A DNA stretch of 64,000 bases, taken from positions 3,236,120 through 3,300,119 of the forward strand of contig NC_015589.1 of the NCBI RefSeq assembly GCF_000215085.1, written 5' to 3'. Position 1 is the stretch's first letter. Each line of letters opens with the position of its first letter. This document shows, piece after piece, positions 17,473 through 27,992 of the stretch. The position numbers and the translations under genes were made by a program. Source of the DNA: Desulforamulus ruminis DSM 2154. Lineage in GTDB: Bacteria; Bacillota; Desulfotomaculia; Desulfotomaculales; Desulfotomaculaceae. The notes beneath the pieces were generated by a model. The model saw only the letters and a program-made list of their open reading frames with translations, did no database searches and was not told where the DNA came from.

Positions 17473-20400
17473 TTATCCTTTCATTACCTGATTTACCATA
17501 TCACTAAATATTTTATCCGGGCTGTGGTAACCCATTTCATATCCCAGCAACCGGGCCAATTCCATGAGGATCTGCCAATTCTCTTTGCCTCCGGGAGGAG
17601 GAATCGCGAGCTTTAAACGCCGTACACTGCCTTCAGAATTAGTAACACTGCCACTTGTTTCAGCCAGAACAGATCCCGGCAGTACTATATCTGCTGTAAG
17701 ATCTTCATTGGTCAGCGGCGTAATTACTACCTTTCTTAGGTCAGATTGGAACAACTGCTGGTCAAGGGCAGATCCATCCCCAATGATTAACATCCCCTGA
17801 ATCTTTCGGCCTTTGATTTCCTCCAACAGGTTGGAATAAATATCCTCTCCAACCCCCACGCCCAGATTTAGTTGACCCTGTATGTTGCTATGGGGGTATA
17901 GTGAAATTATTCCCCTTCCCGGAAAACCGAGGTTGCCTGTTAACAGGGCGAATTGAGCTAATAATTCAAGCTCGGGGTTGGTTAATCTGAACCCATCCAC
18001 CACTAAAATTGGACTCTTGGCCCGTATAATTTGGTGAATAAACTCCACGATTTTATGTGGTTTAACCCAGAGTGACCCGACTAACTCATAAAAATCTTCC
18101 ACAAACCGCTCCCTAGCCGGCTCAATTTTTTCAGAGTAACTTTGTTCGACCTCAGGGGCAATTAGTTCATACTGCAGTACATAGCTGCAAAAGGCGTGAA
18201 GTAGGTCCCGGTACTTCTTCTTGGGAATTCTAAGGGAAGAATTGGCCAAGGATTCTAGTACATTGGTGCTAGAACTCAAGGTTAAAAGTTTGCTTCCCCT
18301 TTTTACTGCCCTTCTTATTTTCGCAGCCATTACGGGATACTGGTCAAAACCATTTTCGCTAACTGCCAGAATAAGATCACTGTTGCTTAAGTCTGCAAAG
18401 GAAGGGATATGCTCTCTAGCCATACCGGGGAGCACCCCTACAGGAACCGCTCCCAGAACAAGGTTAGTACCCAGTACCGTTCTGGCAAGCTTATAGGCTA
18501 AATAATTTTCCTCATTGGTCAGGCCAGGCGCTACAACCACAGCTATGCTGTTAAGCCCGGCTGACTCCCGTACCTCTGTCATTACTCTGGCGGCGGATTC
18601 CAGTGCCTCTGTCCATTCCACTTGCTCAAGGCGCCCTTTTTTACTTACCAGTGGTTTTACCAGCCGCCTGCCGCCGTTAATAACGGAATATTGAAAGGCT
18701 CCCTTGCCGCATATATCTCCCCGATAATCTGAGTTTTCTGAGGAGGTTACGGAAACAACTTTCTGTCCCGACACACTTAGATCCAGCTTGCAGCCAATGC
18801 TGCAGTGCGAACAAATTGATTCTACTTTATCAGTCCGCCAGGGACCTGGTTTGGCCAGTGAATTCTTCACCGTCAGTGCCCCGGTGGGGCAGATTTCTAC
18901 ACACTGTGCACAGGACGTACAAAGGGTTTCTGCAAGGGGGGTATTAAGGGAAGGAAGAACCACCGTCTCTGAACCACGGTTTACAAACCCCAGAGCCCCG
19001 ATACCCATAATCTCCTGACAAACCCGGATACAATTGCCGCACAGTACACATTTGTTTGGATCGCTGATGATATGAGGATGACCTTCCAGAATGGAATGGG
19101 TTTTCTTCCCGGTACCCAACCTTTCTGTTTTTACTTTAAATCTGGTGGCATAATCCCGTAGTCGGCAGTCAAAAATATCCAGACATCCGCAGGAGAGACA
19201 ACGATTTGCTTCCTGCCAAGCCATTTCCTGACTCAAACCATGCTCAAATTCATAAAAACTGTGTTTTCTTGTCTCTGGCAGCATGGTTGGCATAGACACC
19301 CTGGCTTTCTTCTCCTTTTGATTAAATTCCTCAGGATCTATTTCCGCCAGAGTACCCCTGGAACAATTGAAGACAGCTTCCCGGGGTTTTACTTCCTTGC
19401 CTTGGAGATAAAGGTTGATTGAATCGGCTGCCTTGCGCCCTGCCGCAACCGCCTCTACCACTGTAGCCGGTCCGGTTACGCAATCTCCGCCTGCGAATAT
19501 CCAATCGGCATCACCCTGAAGAGTTGCTTTGTCTACCTTAATGACATCTCTCGATCCCAGAGTAATTTCAGAACTTCCCTGAATGCTGGATAAATCCAAT
19601 TTTTGCCCAGTTGCCGTTATGACGGTGTCCACCGGAATTTCAAATGCGGAACCCTCTATTGGTACTGGCCGGCAACGCCCCGAGTTGTCCGGTTCACCCA
19701 AGCACATTCTAATGCATGTAATTGCCTGTACCCTACCGTCTTTACCTATAAAACCAACGGGTGCAGTTAATAGCTCAAATTTTACTCCTTCTTCTTCAGC
19801 CTGTTCGACTTCATGGCGGCTTGCCGGCATTTCATTGCGAGAACGGCGGTAGACCACGGTTACTTCTCCGGCCCCTAGCCTTACCGAAGTCCGGGCCGCA
19901 TCCATTGCTGTGTTACCGCCACCGATTACCACAACCCGGCTTCCCACCGGAACCCTTCTCCCGGAAGCAACCTCTCTTAGAAACTGAATGCCTGAGTAAA
20001 CCCCCGCCAGTTTTTCACCCGACAGCCCCAGACTCTGATTGGCCCAGGAGCCTATCCCGATAAAAACGGCATTAAATCCCATCTTTTTTAATTGACTAAT
20101 TGTAAAATCCCGCCCCATCACCTTGTTGAGAAATACATTTTGGCATAGTCCTGCAATTGCTTGTATTTCCTGATCCAGCACTTCCTTAGGCAGGCGGTAT
20201 TCGGGAATGCCATAACGCATCATTCCTCCCAGTTTAGGGGCAGCATCAAAGATTGTTACCCGGTGACCCTCCAGGGCCAGGTAATAGGCTGCCGCTAATC
20301 CCGCCGGCCCCCCGCCAACAACAGCCACTTGTTTGCCGCTATCAGTTTTAACTTTGGGAGTGTGAGAACTTCCGGCGATTAATTCAAAATCACCGGCAAA

Positions 20401-20913
20401 CCTTTTCAAGGCACATATGGAAACAGGTTCATCCACCAGATTCCGGCGGCATTCAGTTTCGCAGAAACGGGGGCATACCCGCCCCACAGATGACGGCAAG
20501 GGTAATTTTTCTCTAATAAGTTTGGCTGCCTCTCCCGGCTGTCCGTTGGCAATATGGGCAACAAAGCCCTGAATATCGATTTTCGCAGGACAGGCCAATT
20601 GACACGGGGCAACACAATCCCCGCAATGCTCAGAAAGCAACAGCTCCGTGGCCATGCGCCGCAGTTCATTTATTTTTGGGGAATCTGTCCTGACAACCAT
20701 ACCTTCCTGTACCGTTGCTCCACAGGACTGCACCGGACCCCTCGCTCCCTCGATCTCCACCAGACATAACCTGCAGGAACCAAAGGGTTCCAGCCGGGGA
20801 TCATGGCACAGGGAGGGAATATTGTAACCGTTTTTTCGTGCTGTCTCTAAGAGATTGCTGCCCTTTGCAGCATATAATTCCTTTCCATTGATGGTGAATT
20901 TTACCTTAGACAT
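17473..20913 (-). CDS. GltD/NuoG/molybdopterin-type fusion oxidoreductase
   Basis: 1146 residues. Domains in order: 2Fe-2S ferredoxin (about 1-80; [17 protein letters not shown]); FeS segment ([16 protein letters not shown], about 95); GltD-like FAD/NAD(P)H domain (about 190-510; [19 protein letters not shown] and [14 protein letters not shown]); two 4Fe-4S clusters (about 610-675; [25 protein letters not shown]); and a molybdopterin-oxidoreductase-like domain (about 695-1146; [13 protein letters not shown], then GDICGKGAF). At the place where formate dehydrogenases carry the Mo-ligating Sec or Cys, the sequence reads [10 protein letters not shown] with neither, and the C-terminal dinucleotide-binding domain is absent. 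It is therefore NuoG-like in that part and probably an electron-transfer subunit rather than a formate dehydrogenase. It overlaps the NuoF gene by 13 bases. Confidence 0.85.
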   Translation of the reverse strand: MSKVKFTINGKELYAAKGSNLLETARKNGYNIPSLCHDPRLEPFGSCRLCLVEIEGARGPVQSCGATVQEGMVVRTDSPKINELRRMATELLLSEHCGDCVAPCQLACPAKIDIQGFVAHIANGQPGEAAKLIREKLPLPSSVGRVCPRFCETECRRNLVDEPVSICALKRFAGDFELIAGSSHTPKVKTDSGKQVAVVGGGPAGLAAAYYLALEGHRVTIFDAAPKLGGMMRYGIPEYRLPKEVLDQEIQAIAGLCQNVFLNKVMGRDFTISQLKKMGFNAVFIGIGSWANQSLGLSGEKLAGVYSGIQFLREVASGRRVPVGSRVVVIGGGNTAMDAARTSVRLGAGEVTVVYRRSRNEMPASRHEVEQAEEEGVKFELLTAPVGFIGKDGRVQAITCIRMCLGEPDNSGRCRPVPIEGSAFEIPVDTVITATGQKLDLSSIQGSSEITLGSRDVIKVDKATLQGDADWIFAGGDCVTGPATVVEAVAAGRKAADSINLYLQGKEVKPREAVFNCSRGTLAEIDPEEFNQKEKKARVSMPTMLPETRKHSFYEFEHGLSQEMAWQEANRCLSCGCLDIFDCRLRDYATRFKVKTERLGTGKKTHSILEGHPHIISDPNKCVLCGNCIRVCQEIMGIGALGFVNRGSETVVLPSLNTPLAETLCTSCAQCVEICPTGALTVKNSLAKPGPWRTDKVESICSHCSIGCKLDLSVSGQKVVSVTSSENSDYRGDICGKGAFQYSVINGGRRLVKPLVSKKGRLEQVEWTEALESAARVMTEVRESAGLNSIAVVVAPGLTNEENYLAYKLARTVLGTNLVLGAVPVGVLPGMAREHIPSFADLSNSDLILAVSENGFDQYPVMAAKIRRAVKRGSKLLTLSSSTNVLESLANSSLRIPKKKYRDLLHAFCSYVLQYELIAPEVEQSYSEKIEPARERFVEDFYELVGSLWVKPHKIVEFIHQIIRAKSPILVVDGFRLTNPELELLAQFALLTGNLGFPGRGIISLYPHSNIQGQLNLGVGVGEDIYSNLLEEIKGRKIQGMLIIGDGSALDQQLFQSDLRKVVITPLTNEDLTADIVLPGSVLAETSGSVTNSEGSVRRLKLAIPPPGGKENWQILMELARLLGYEMGYHSPDKIFSDMVNQVMKG

Positions 20914-22361
20914 CTTTCCCTGCCCCCTTTCCCGCCATCGGATACCACCTGAACGGCCTCTAGCTTACAAACATTGGTGCAGAGACCGCAGCGGACACAT
21001 TTTTCCTCATTAATAATGAAGGGCTTCTTCTTTTCACCGGTGATGGCACCGACAGGGCATTCCTTGCTGCAACGTCCACAGCCCTTACATTTATCCGTCA
21101 ACACTTCATATCTAATGAGGGCTTTGCATTTTTTAGCGGGGCAGTATTTATGAAGAATATGAGCTTCATATTCTTCACGGAAAAATTTAATGGTGGTCAA
21201 AACCGGGTTGGGTGCCGTTTGGCCCAGCCCGCACAAGGAACCTGCTTTAATTTTGTCGGCTAATTCCTCCAGCAATTCTATGTCTCCCTTTTGCCCTTTA
21301 CCATTCGTTATTCTCTCTAAAATTTCCAACATACGTTTTGTTCCTATGCGACAAAAGGTACACTTACCACAGGACTCTTCTTGGGTAAAGTTTAAGAAAA
21401 ATTTAGCCATATCCACCATACAGGTGGACTCATCCATAATTAGCAGGCCGCCGGAACCCATTATAGCCCCAATTTTTCTAAGTGATTCGTAATCCACCGG
21501 GGTATCTGCCAGGCTGGCTGGAATACATCCACCAGAGGGTCCACCGGTTTGGACGGCCTTAAGTTTCCTTCCGGAAGCCAGACCTCCTCCGATGTCGTAA
21601 ACTATCTTATTTAAGGTGATACCCATGGGCACCTCAATTAATCCTCCCCTGGCAATGTTTCCGGCCAGGGCAAATACCTTGGTGCCTTTACTGGTTTCAG
21701 TACCATATTGATTGAAAGAATCCGCTCCATTTAAAATTATCCAGGGCACATTGGCAAAGGTTTCCACATTATTAATGGAAGTCGGTTTTTCCCAAAGCCC
21801 GGCTTCCGAGGGGAATGGGGGCCGTATGCGGGGCATACCCCTTTTCCCTTCAATTGACATGATTAAGGCTGTTTCCTCTCCGCAGACAAAGGCTCCGGCA
21901 CCTTCCCGAATCTGAATATCAAAATCAAACCCGCTGCCCAATATGTTTTCCCCTAAAAAGCCCTTGTTTCTAGCCTCTGTAATAGCGATCTTCAGTCGTT
22001 TAACAGCCAGAGGATACTCAGCCCGGATGTAAATGTAGCCGGTATTTGCCCACATGGCATAGCCCGCTAGCAGCATACCCTCCAGCACACTGTGGGGATT
22101 GCTTTCCAGCACACTGCGGTCCATAAAAGCACCGGGATCCCCTTCATCTGCGTTGCAGATTACATACTTTTCTTTACCTTGAGACTTTCTGGTCAGCGAC
22201 CATTTGGTGGCTGTGGGAAATCCACCGCCGCCTCTTCCCCTTAGCCCCGACCGTTGAATCTCTTCGATCACCCGGTCAGGACTCATGGTTTGCAGTGCCT
22301 TGGCGATGGCCTTATACCCATCAACCGCCAGGTAGCTATCTATTATTTCGGGATTGATCAC
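20901..22361 (-). CDS. NuoF/HndC-like NADH-oxidising flavoprotein
   Basis: 486 residues. FMN/NADH site: [18 protein letters not shown] (about 39) and [15 protein letters not shown] (about 69); then the SLBB domain, the NuoF 4Fe-4S motif [16 protein letters not shown] (about 335), and two ferredoxin-type clusters at the C-terminus ([15 protein letters not shown] and [15 protein letters not shown]). It lacks the N-terminal thioredoxin-like 2Fe-2S domain of longer HndC/HymB proteins; that domain is encoded separately by the gene just upstream. It would pass electrons between NAD(P)H and the FeS chain of the fusion protein. Confidence 0.93.
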   Translation of the reverse strand: MINPEIIDSYLAVDGYKAIAKALQTMSPDRVIEEIQRSGLRGRGGGGFPTATKWSLTRKSQGKEKYVICNADEGDPGAFMDRSVLESNPHSVLEGMLLAGYAMWANTGYIYIRAEYPLAVKRLKIAITEARNKGFLGENILGSGFDFDIQIREGAGAFVCGEETALIMSIEGKRGMPRIRPPFPSEAGLWEKPTSINNVETFANVPWIILNGADSFNQYGTETSKGTKVFALAGNIARGGLIEVPMGITLNKIVYDIGGGLASGRKLKAVQTGGPSGGCIPASLADTPVDYESLRKIGAIMGSGGLLIMDESTCMVDMAKFFLNFTQEESCGKCTFCRIGTKRMLEILERITNGKGQKGDIELLEELADKIKAGSLCGLGQTAPNPVLTTIKFFREEYEAHILHKYCPAKKCKALIRYEVLTDKCKGCGRCSKECPVGAITGEKKKPFIINEEKCVRCGLCTNVCKLEAVQVVSDGGKGGRERCLR

Positions 22362-22372
22362 ACCGCAATACT

Positions 22373-22744
22373 TTAGCGGATTCTCTGCTGGCGATTTAAA
22401 AATTCACAATCCTGTGTTTCAAGCTTATCTGCGGCAACAAGCCACTCTGTAATGGGATTCCCGGCCTGCAGGTGTTCCTCAACAATCCTTTTGACCCGTT
22501 CCGGCTGAACCTTGCCATAGATATATTGCTGTCCGTCAATTTTAATTTCCACCAGAGGCTCTTGATAGCAAATACCCATACATCCGCTGAAGTCCAACCG
22601 TACCGGAAGATCCTCCAGGACTTCTGTAAAGGTCTCGTAAACCCTTTGGGCTCCGGCAGCTATGCCGCAGCTGGCTAAACCAACGGTGACCGTGGCCGTA
22701 TTTTCCGGCGAGGCATTTGTAAGTTGATTATCCCTATTAATCAA
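22373..22744 (-). CDS. Thioredoxin-like 2Fe-2S ferredoxin (HndB-like)
   Basis: 123 residues. [20 protein letters not shown] (about 20-39) and [18 protein letters not shown] (about 53-70) supply the four cysteines of a thioredoxin-fold 2Fe-2S cluster, as in HndB and the N-terminus of HymB. It overlaps the NuoE gene by eight bases and precedes the NuoF gene by eleven, so it is probably a small subunit of the same complex. Confidence 0.85.
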   Translation of the reverse strand: MINRDNQLTNASPENTATVTVGLASCGIAAGAQRVYETFTEVLEDLPVRLDFSGCMGICYQEPLVEIKIDGQQYIYGKVQPERVKRIVEEHLQAGNPITEWLVAADKLETQDCEFLNRQQRIR

Positions 22745-23294
22745 CTGGTATCACCTCCTCCGGGGAGTCATGATCAGTTGAATGATTACACCGGCAGTCA
22801 TTACGCTTCTCCTTTATTAACTGACGGGCTTTTTCCGGTGTAACTCTGGCAAAGGTCTCATCATTGACGGTGACTACCGGGCCCAGACTACAGCAACCGA
22901 GGCAGGCAACTTTTTTAACGGTAAATTTGCCGTCCACACTGGTTTTGCCTTCCGGGACACCGGTTTCCTGACGAAGTACCTCTGATATCCTTTCAGCTCC
23001 AGCCAGGTGGCAGGCTGTGCCATGACAAACCTGAATTAAATTTTCACCCATGGGCTCAAGCCTGAATTGGGTATAAAAGGTTACAATGCTGCCAAGGACA
23101 CTGGATGGGATACCGGTTAGCTGGGACACACGCTCCAACATTGGTTTACCCACATAACCATAGGCCGCCTGAATTTGCTGCAGGATCACAATGGCCGAGC
23201 CTTCAGTCAAATTATGTTCACGTACAATGTGATCAATTATGGCGAAGGGATTTGAACTGTCCTGTTTATTTAATAAACGACCGGCTGATTTCAT
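22737..23294 (-). CDS. NuoE/HndA-like 2Fe-2S subunit
   Basis: 185 residues. Helical N-terminal region (GSAIVILQQIQAAYGYVGKP) and 2Fe-2S thioredoxin-like domain with VCHGTACHLAGA (about 97) and VACLGCCSLGPVVTV (about 138), the C-x4-C and C-x3-C ligands of NuoE. In NuoE/HndA complexes this subunit pairs with the NuoF flavoprotein. The C-terminal tail of about 25 residues is His/Asp-rich (DCRCNHSTDHD). It begins two bases after the upstream RAM-domain gene. Confidence 0.93.
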   Translation of the reverse strand: MKSAGRLLNKQDSSNPFAIIDHIVREHNLTEGSAIVILQQIQAAYGYVGKPMLERVSQLTGIPSSVLGSIVTFYTQFRLEPMGENLIQVCHGTACHLAGAERISEVLRQETGVPEGKTSVDGKFTVKKVACLGCCSLGPVVTVNDETFARVTPEKARQLIKEKRNDCRCNHSTDHDSPEEVIPVD

Positions 23295-23296
23295 GG

Positions 23297-23596
23297 CTAT
23301 TCTCCTTTGTGTTGGAGAGCTGCCAGCAGTTCCTTTTTCGATGCCCTGTGCCTTTCAAAAAGGCTTACTATCTTCAATGTCGTTAACTCTTTTACCCAGG
23401 CCTGCTCTTTAATCTTCCTGGCCACAGCTTCAACAGTAATGGGCGCCTCAATCATTACAACCATATCCCATTCCCCGACTACAGGATCAACAAAATCAAC
23501 CTCCAGCATTTCTTCCAATTCCCTTAAAATTCTTACAAACTCCTGCTGGTTCACCTCATCAACCACATTAACTAAAAAATAAGCCCTTGTTCCCAT
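23297..23596 (-). CDS. Stand-alone Lrp/AsnC-type RAM domain protein
   Basis: 99 residues with the betaalpha-beta-betaalpha-beta pattern of the Lrp/AsnC effector-binding domain (AYFLVNVVDEVNQQEFVRIL, then DPVVGEWDMVVMIEAP) and no HTH. Such stand-alone RAM proteins usually bind small molecules, often amino acids, as oligomers. It is the first gene of the NuoE-HndB-NuoF-fusion operon, with GGGGGGAG as RBS. A link to that complex is inferred only from its place. Confidence 0.75.
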   Translation of the reverse strand: MGTRAYFLVNVVDEVNQQEFVRILRELEEMLEVDFVDPVVGEWDMVVMIEAPITVEAVARKIKEQAWVKELTTLKIVSLFERHRASKKELLAALQHKGE

Positions 23597-23599
23597 ATT

Positions 23600-24450
23600 T
23601 TTTCTCCCCCCGTTATTTTCATCTGACGATGTGGTTTAATTAAACCATTGTGAAATAAAAAACACATTGGGGGAGTTGCTTATCTTTTCTAAGTAAAAAC
23701 CACAATAACAACTACTTATATGTACTGCTGCCCATAATTTTTTATAGTACTGCTTTAGCTTAAGAATAATTATAATTATTTTAATATTTTTTAAATTTAG
23801 ATAATTTTGCTGCTAATTTTATAACTTTTTTATATTGTTTCTTACCCTCATCTTATTGATATTTCGAACACAAGTCAAGATTATTTAATTAACAATTTAT
23901 ATATTTTATCATTTTATTTTATTTATTATTTTATAATTTTATTAATATGTTTATTAAATAAAATATTTTAAATTATATAATAATATTTTTTATATAAAGG
24001 TTTATTTCTCCCTTCTCCCTGCTGATTACTTCACTGTTAAACCTGGCACCACAAAATCCAGCAAGCCCAGTTCGGGCATACATAAGAACAATAAATATCT
24101 TTCACTGCTGCTCAACTGAAAAAGCAGGTGAACTAATCCCTATTGGCCAGCCTCCTCGGTTACTGCCATAAACGTATCTTCCAAATCCCCTTTAAACTCT
24201 GCGAACTCCAAAACATCATTATTTCCCGCAGCAGCTTTCGCAGGGGTCAATACATTACATATATATAACCGAATAATAAAAAAGTGGGAGGGCATTTTAT
24301 TTTCGCCTTCCCGTCATTTTTTATTTATTGACGCTTAACACCTTTTAAGTTGTATTTATAAACATGGACTTATATAACTCAGACCTAACTCTCTTGTGAG
24401 GTAAGCTGAAACATTGTCCACTATTCACAACCAGCTCGAATAAAGGAGGC
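23600..24450. other. AT-rich gene-poor interval
   Basis: Upstream region of the redox operon, extremely AT-rich at 23700-24000, with no convincing gene. A short minus-strand frame at 24140-24250 ends LEDTFMAVTEEAGQ, resembling the last residues of an ABC-transporter ATPase; it may be a gene relic. A hairpin at about 24286-24312 (GGGAGGGC/GCCTTCCC) with a T-run looks like a terminator. Confidence 0.4.
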
Positions 24451-24581
24451 TCAAGGGGACGGTTCCCTTGTGATAATCTTTAAGCCTTCTGGACAATGTG
24501 TAATGGTAATCGGCATTTCATACACACCTCCTTTCTTTTGATTCTACCATTTTTATCTTAGCACAACGGAACCGTCCCCCT
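24448..24581. repeat. MITE-1 repeat, copy 1
   Basis: Element of about 130 bp with imperfect terminal inverted repeats: left AAGGGGACGGTTCCCTTGTG, right (reverse complement) AGGGGGACGGTTCCGTTGTG. The core carries TCATACACACCTCCTTTC, which on the minus strand is an RBS plus ATG opening a very short frame. Confidence 0.8.
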
Positions 24582-24640
24582 ATGTTCTGCCCCTATGTTC
24601 TGTGACCCCAATCTCCCAATTCGACCCAGGTGAAAAATTG

Positions 24641-24675
24641 ATAAAAAAATAAATCAATAAGTCAAGCCAGATCCC
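24641..24675. repeat. Solo end of MITE-2
   Basis: AAATAAATCAATAAGTCAAG followed by CCAGATCCC matches the right terminal repeat of MITE-2 (full copies at 31.1 and 36.5 kb) with two substitutions. Confidence 0.5.
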
Positions 24676-24694
24676 GCAACTTCTTCATGCAGAG

Positions 24695-24964
24695 TTATTT
24701 GTTATTTATAATATTTCTATATCTTTTTTCTCCTTTAAGCCAGCATAATACTCTACCTACTATGATAATTAAAAAAGAAAATGTATTAATCACAACAACC
24801 CAATATATGGCATCTTTACTGACCGGTTGGTATATCCAGTACAAAACAACATTCAAAAAAACTAAGATTAACAAAATAATTAATGATTCTTGCAACACAT
24901 ATTTAACCATGGTTTTCTCATGTATAGGTTTCCATTTAGATATAAATTTTTCATCGTTATCCAT
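24695..24964 (-). CDS. Small membrane protein, KWKPIHEK family
   Basis: 89 residues with two membrane helices (LIILLILVFLNVVLYWIY and VVVINTFSFLIIIVGRVL), an N-terminal ISKWKPIHEKTM motif and a C-terminal LKGEKRYRNIIN. The protein at 38072-38350 has the same layout and motifs (LAKWKPIHEKG and FKSEKRYKRIID), so the two are paralogues. The ATG at 24964 is chosen for its AAGGAG RBS. Function unknown; the family occurs here only inside the agr-linked island. Confidence 0.65.
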   Translation of the reverse strand: MDNDEKFISKWKPIHEKTMVKYVLQESLIILLILVFLNVVLYWIYQPVSKDAIYWVVVINTFSFLIIIVGRVLCWLKGEKRYRNIINNK

Positions 24965-25093
24965 TTTTATCTCCTTACACATTTTAATATCATTTATTAT
25001 AAAATAATATCACTTAGGCATGCCTTTAACCAGCTTCAGTAGACACATATAATCCCTAACAGGGACGAAATCCCTTAACTATGCAAGCTTGAG

Positions 25094-25231
25094 GGCTCAA
25101 GGGGACGGTTCCCTTGTGTTAATCTTTAAGCCTTTCTGGACAATGTGTAAATGGTAATCCGGAATTTCATACGCACCTCCTTTCTTTTGATTCTACCATT
25201 TATTATCTTAGCACAACGGAACCGTCCCCCT
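25094..25231. repeat. MITE-1 repeat, copy 2
   Basis: Same ends and core as copy 1, with one extra base in the core (GTGTAAATGG). Confidence 0.8.
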
Positions 25232-25325
25232 GTGTTGCTTGAACCTGGCTGGGGCGAAATGAGACTTTTTCATTTTGTTATTTTAACCCCAGTTTTCACT
25301 CTAACCCACCAATTAAGCTTCTTCG

Positions 25326-25354
25326 GCAATAGGCTGATAAGTCAAGTCTGACTC
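25326..25354. repeat. Solo end related to MITE-2
   Basis: GCAATAGGCTGATAAGTCAA followed by GTCTGACTCC. The same variant occurs at 41301-41330. Confidence 0.4.
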
Positions 25355-25383
25355 CTACTCCTTTTTTGAGTAGTCTCTCCTCA

Positions 25384-25608
25384 TTAATGCCCTTTTACAT
25401 TAAGGGATGAATGGTTCATGATCCAATATATAAACATTCCTATTATGGGTAACACAAAAGATATGGACGCCCATAAGACTGGGGAAATATTTAAGGAAGT
25501 TATATTTAATCTTTTTGCATCCTGATAAACAATGACAGTTATAATTAAATGCGAACAAATTGCAAATGCTACCCATAGCCATAATAAAAAAAAAGCAATA
25601 GCTATCAT
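25384..25608 (-). CDS. Small membrane protein, PLDc_N-like
   Basis: 74 residues, two helices (FFLLWLWVAFAICSHLIITVIV and PVLWASISFVLPIIGMFIYWIM) separated by YQDAKRLNITS. The layout resembles the PLDc_N/phospholipase D N-terminal-like short proteins. AAGGGG RBS before the ATG. Role unknown; flanked on both sides by MITE-1 copies. Confidence 0.5.
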   Translation of the reverse strand: MIAIAFFLLWLWVAFAICSHLIITVIVYQDAKRLNITSLNISPVLWASISFVLPIIGMFIYWIMNHSSLNVKGH

Positions 25609-25836
25609 AAAAACCCCTTCATATATGTAAATAGAATAAACGGAACCATCACAACCTTTATTTTAATACCCAGGATATATCGGTTTCATTTCTCCATACT
25701 TTCATTATAATTTTTCCCTCCTTGTGACCCAAAGTTTTAGGGCATTATAGTCAGCCATTTATTAAAGGTCAATCGAAACAGTATGTCGTAATGCCCTGAC
25801 TATCTCTCAAAACTATCCTGCTCAGGATCAACGGGA

Positions 25837-25971
25837 GGCTCAAGGGGACGGTTCCCTTGTGTTAATCTTTAAGCCTTCTGGACAATGTGTAATGGTAATC
25901 CGGCATTTCATACACAACTCCTTTCTTTTGATTCTACCATTTTTATCTTAGCACAACAGAACCGTCCCCCT
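25837..25971. repeat. MITE-1 repeat, copy 3
   Basis: Same ends and core; right end has ACAGAACCGTCCCCCT (one substitution). Confidence 0.8.
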
Positions 25972-26017
25972 GGACCCCTATGTTTCATTCTCTCGGTTAA
26001 TTTTTTTCACCATTATT

Positions 26018-26086
26018 AATCAACTCAGTAAGACTTTCAGATGGAAAAATCAATAAGAAATAAATCAATAAGTCAAGCCTGACCCC
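26018..26086. repeat. Right-end fragment of MITE-2
   Basis: About 69 bp equal to the last part of MITE-2: CAACTCAGTAAGACTTTCAG ... TCAATAAGTCAAGCCTGACCCC. It is preceded by TCTCTCGGTTAATTTTTTTC, which also occurs at the 3' end of the small membrane gene at 38072, so this is a junction of two gene fragments. Confidence 0.65.
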
Positions 26087-26107
26087 GCAACCGGACCTTT
26101 CAAAATC

Positions 26108-26902
26108 CTAACTATTATAGAAGTAGGCAATCAATTTAGCTGCAGGTAAAAATAAAAATTGACCCAAAATAGTCCCTAAAAGTTTTGTACCAATTAACAA
26201 AGTCACCAATGCTTTTACATCATTATAGGGTCTATCCCCTTTTAATGCTTGGTCTGTTATGATTGCAGCTTTAGGATCAATAAATAATGTCAACATTATC
26301 GTGGCAATTCCATTAATCATGCCTGCGGAAGAGGCAGCAGCCAGACGGTCCTGTTCTGCAACGAACATTGCCGAATAATTAGCGGATAAAACACCGATTG
26401 TATAAATACCTGTAATGACGGTATTTAAAATCAATAATCGTTTTGGTATATTATTAAAACGGATTGTGCTGATCATTGACCTGGAGGGCTTTACAGCTTT
26501 CCTAATTAGCTGTTTCATAGTTGAAAGGCTAAATGCTTCTACTAATACTGACAGAACGGAACCTTGCAGATCTAATCTTTTCACAGCCGCAGAAAATATT
26601 CTGAGAAACCAGGGGATCAAAAAAATAGCAACCAATGTGCCGATTGTCGATGAAAAAATTATTTTTCGTAGCTCTAAAGAAGGTTCGATCCCGCTTGTTA
26701 TACTTATACCAATCAAACTACCGATAAGAGGTGCTTGAAAGGTATTGGCTGTTCTTGAAACAAGAACAAACAAATTAAAAAAAGACATGGACAATGCGAA
26801 TTGCCCACTTCTAACTGAGTTAAGTCTTACGGAATAAGATAATGTATCAATTAAATGTATGATAAAAGTTAGCACCATTAACTCATATAAACATGCTTTC
26901 AT
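26108..26902 (-). CDS. amj: Amj-type alternate lipid II flippase
   Basis: 264 residues, mostly membrane helices. The N-terminal LTFIIHLIDTLSYSVRLNSV, then FFNLFVLVSRTANTFQAPLI matches the Amj (YdaH) family, which in Bacillus flips lipid II across the membrane when MurJ is absent or inhibited. The start codon ATG at 26902 has GGAGAG upstream; an in-frame TTG lies four codons earlier. It sits in the accessory island beside solo repeats. Amj expression answers cell-wall stress in Bacillus, so a link to bacteriocin-like competition is possible but inferred. Confidence 0.8.
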   Translation of the reverse strand: MKACLYELMVLTFIIHLIDTLSYSVRLNSVRSGQFALSMSFFNLFVLVSRTANTFQAPLIGSLIGISITSGIEPSLELRKIIFSSTIGTLVAIFLIPWFLRIFSAAVKRLDLQGSVLSVLVEAFSLSTMKQLIRKAVKPSRSMISTIRFNNIPKRLLILNTVITGIYTIGVLSANYSAMFVAEQDRLAAASSAGMINGIATIMLTLFIDPKAAIITDQALKGDRPYNDVKALVTLLIGTKLLGTILGQFLFLPAAKLIAYFYNS

Positions 26903-26980
26903 TCTACTCTCCAAAAATTATGGTAGATTAGTTATTTTATTATATTATATATATTTATATTAATAAAAATCAAATTTATT

Positions 26981-27002
26981 GCCCCAATCAATTGATTGGG
27001 GC
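26981..27002. terminator. Palindromic terminator
   Basis: GCCCCAATCAA / TTGATTGGGGC perfect 11-bp palindrome just downstream of the frameshifted secreted-protein gene (minus strand). Confidence 0.6.
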
Positions 27003-27009
27003 ATTTTAA

Positions 27010-27672
27010 TTACATACTATAGGTATTCCAATAGGTATCGTTGCCCACATTGAGTTGTAAATAGCAATCTACCCATGTACCAAAACTCAAAGTTTTCCAC
27101 TTAAACCTTGCGGTAGCTGGGCTTGAGGAAGAAGTTTCTTGAGCTTTTGTACTCAATTTTATGCAAATATCACTACTGCAGATTGGGCTAACGATTGGAT
27201 CAATAGTGTTAGGGATAAAAAAGTCTATTGCTTTAATCAGGACATTATTGCAGGTGAACTAAGTAAAGTGAAGAACCCTGATAGACTTTTACATCACGAG
27301 TTAAGTTGACCATAGGGCCGATATCTTTAGTTTTGTTAGAGTCTAAAATTGTTATTTCTGTCACCCATTTACTTCCGTCTTCAAAAGTATATTCTGCTCT
27401 AGGTTTGTCAATAGTTAATTTCGTATTTTTTTGCGCTTGTTTAATTTTTTCTGGATTCATGCAATCAAGAAGTTCTCCCTTTTCTAATTTTTTTAACAAC
27501 TTCTCTTGAGTTACTTCATCAATCCCATCTTGAAGAGCCTTTTCTTTAAATAACTTTACTTGCTCCGGTGTTAAGGTAAAAGTATCTCCTTGTGCTGGAT
27601 TTGCCAGGGCTATGCTCCCAAACATAAAAATAAAAGCTAAACATATTAGTGAAATCCGAAATGTTTTTTCAT
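27010..27672 (-). pseudogene. Secreted protein gene with two frameshifts
   Basis: ATG at 27672 with AGAGGAT upstream begins MKK, but a run of six A instead of seven throws the signal peptide (TFRISLICLAFIFMFGSIAL, ending ALA-NPAQ) out of frame. The middle part (27625-27245) is a charged 126-residue frame with YTFEDGSKWVTEITILD. A second break near 27250 precedes a C-terminal frame (CNNVLIKAIDFFIPN, then FKWKTLSFGTWVDCYLQLNV) that ends at 27010. Restored, it would be a secreted protein of about 220 residues. Family not recognised. Confidence 0.6.
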
Positions 27673-27854
27673 AATTTACATCCTCTCTAATAATTTCACG
27701 ATTTTCTCCGGATAGCCCCCGAAATCACCGTATTTCACAAGATTGAAAAGAGCGATATATGGACAGAATCGACGTCAGGCACCGGATTCAGAGAAAATGG
27801 GTATAGCAAACAAAGCGTCATGGGAAATTGCTCTGTCGGCTATTTGCCGCAGGC

Positions 27855-27932
27855 TTAATCCATCATTTCATACGCACCTTCCCTTCTTTTGATTCTACCA
27901 TTTTTATCTTGGCACAACGGAACCGTCCCCCT
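27855..27932. repeat. Partial MITE-1, copy 4 (right half only)
   Basis: TTTCATACGCACC... through CGGAACCGTCCCCCT; the left half is missing. Confidence 0.7.
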
Positions 27933-27992
27933 ATGTTCCAGTATACAACCCTCCGCTCCCGATATACCAGGATACCTAAATATAATAAACAC

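Noticed and set aside
17473-20913. Formate dehydrogenase catalytic subunit
   Set aside because: The position of the Mo-ligating Sec/Cys is occupied by VPVGV and the C-terminal pterin-binding domain is missing, so enzyme naming as formate dehydrogenase is not supported.
24140-24250. Fragment resembling an ABC ATPase C-terminus (LEDTFMAVTEE)
   Set aside because: About 35 codons only, no catalytic motif; mentioned with the intergenic region but not called as a gene.
24687-25007. 106-codon plus-strand frame
   Set aside because: Antisense to the small membrane gene at 24695-24964, which has an RBS and a paralogue at 38 kb; the plus frame has neither.
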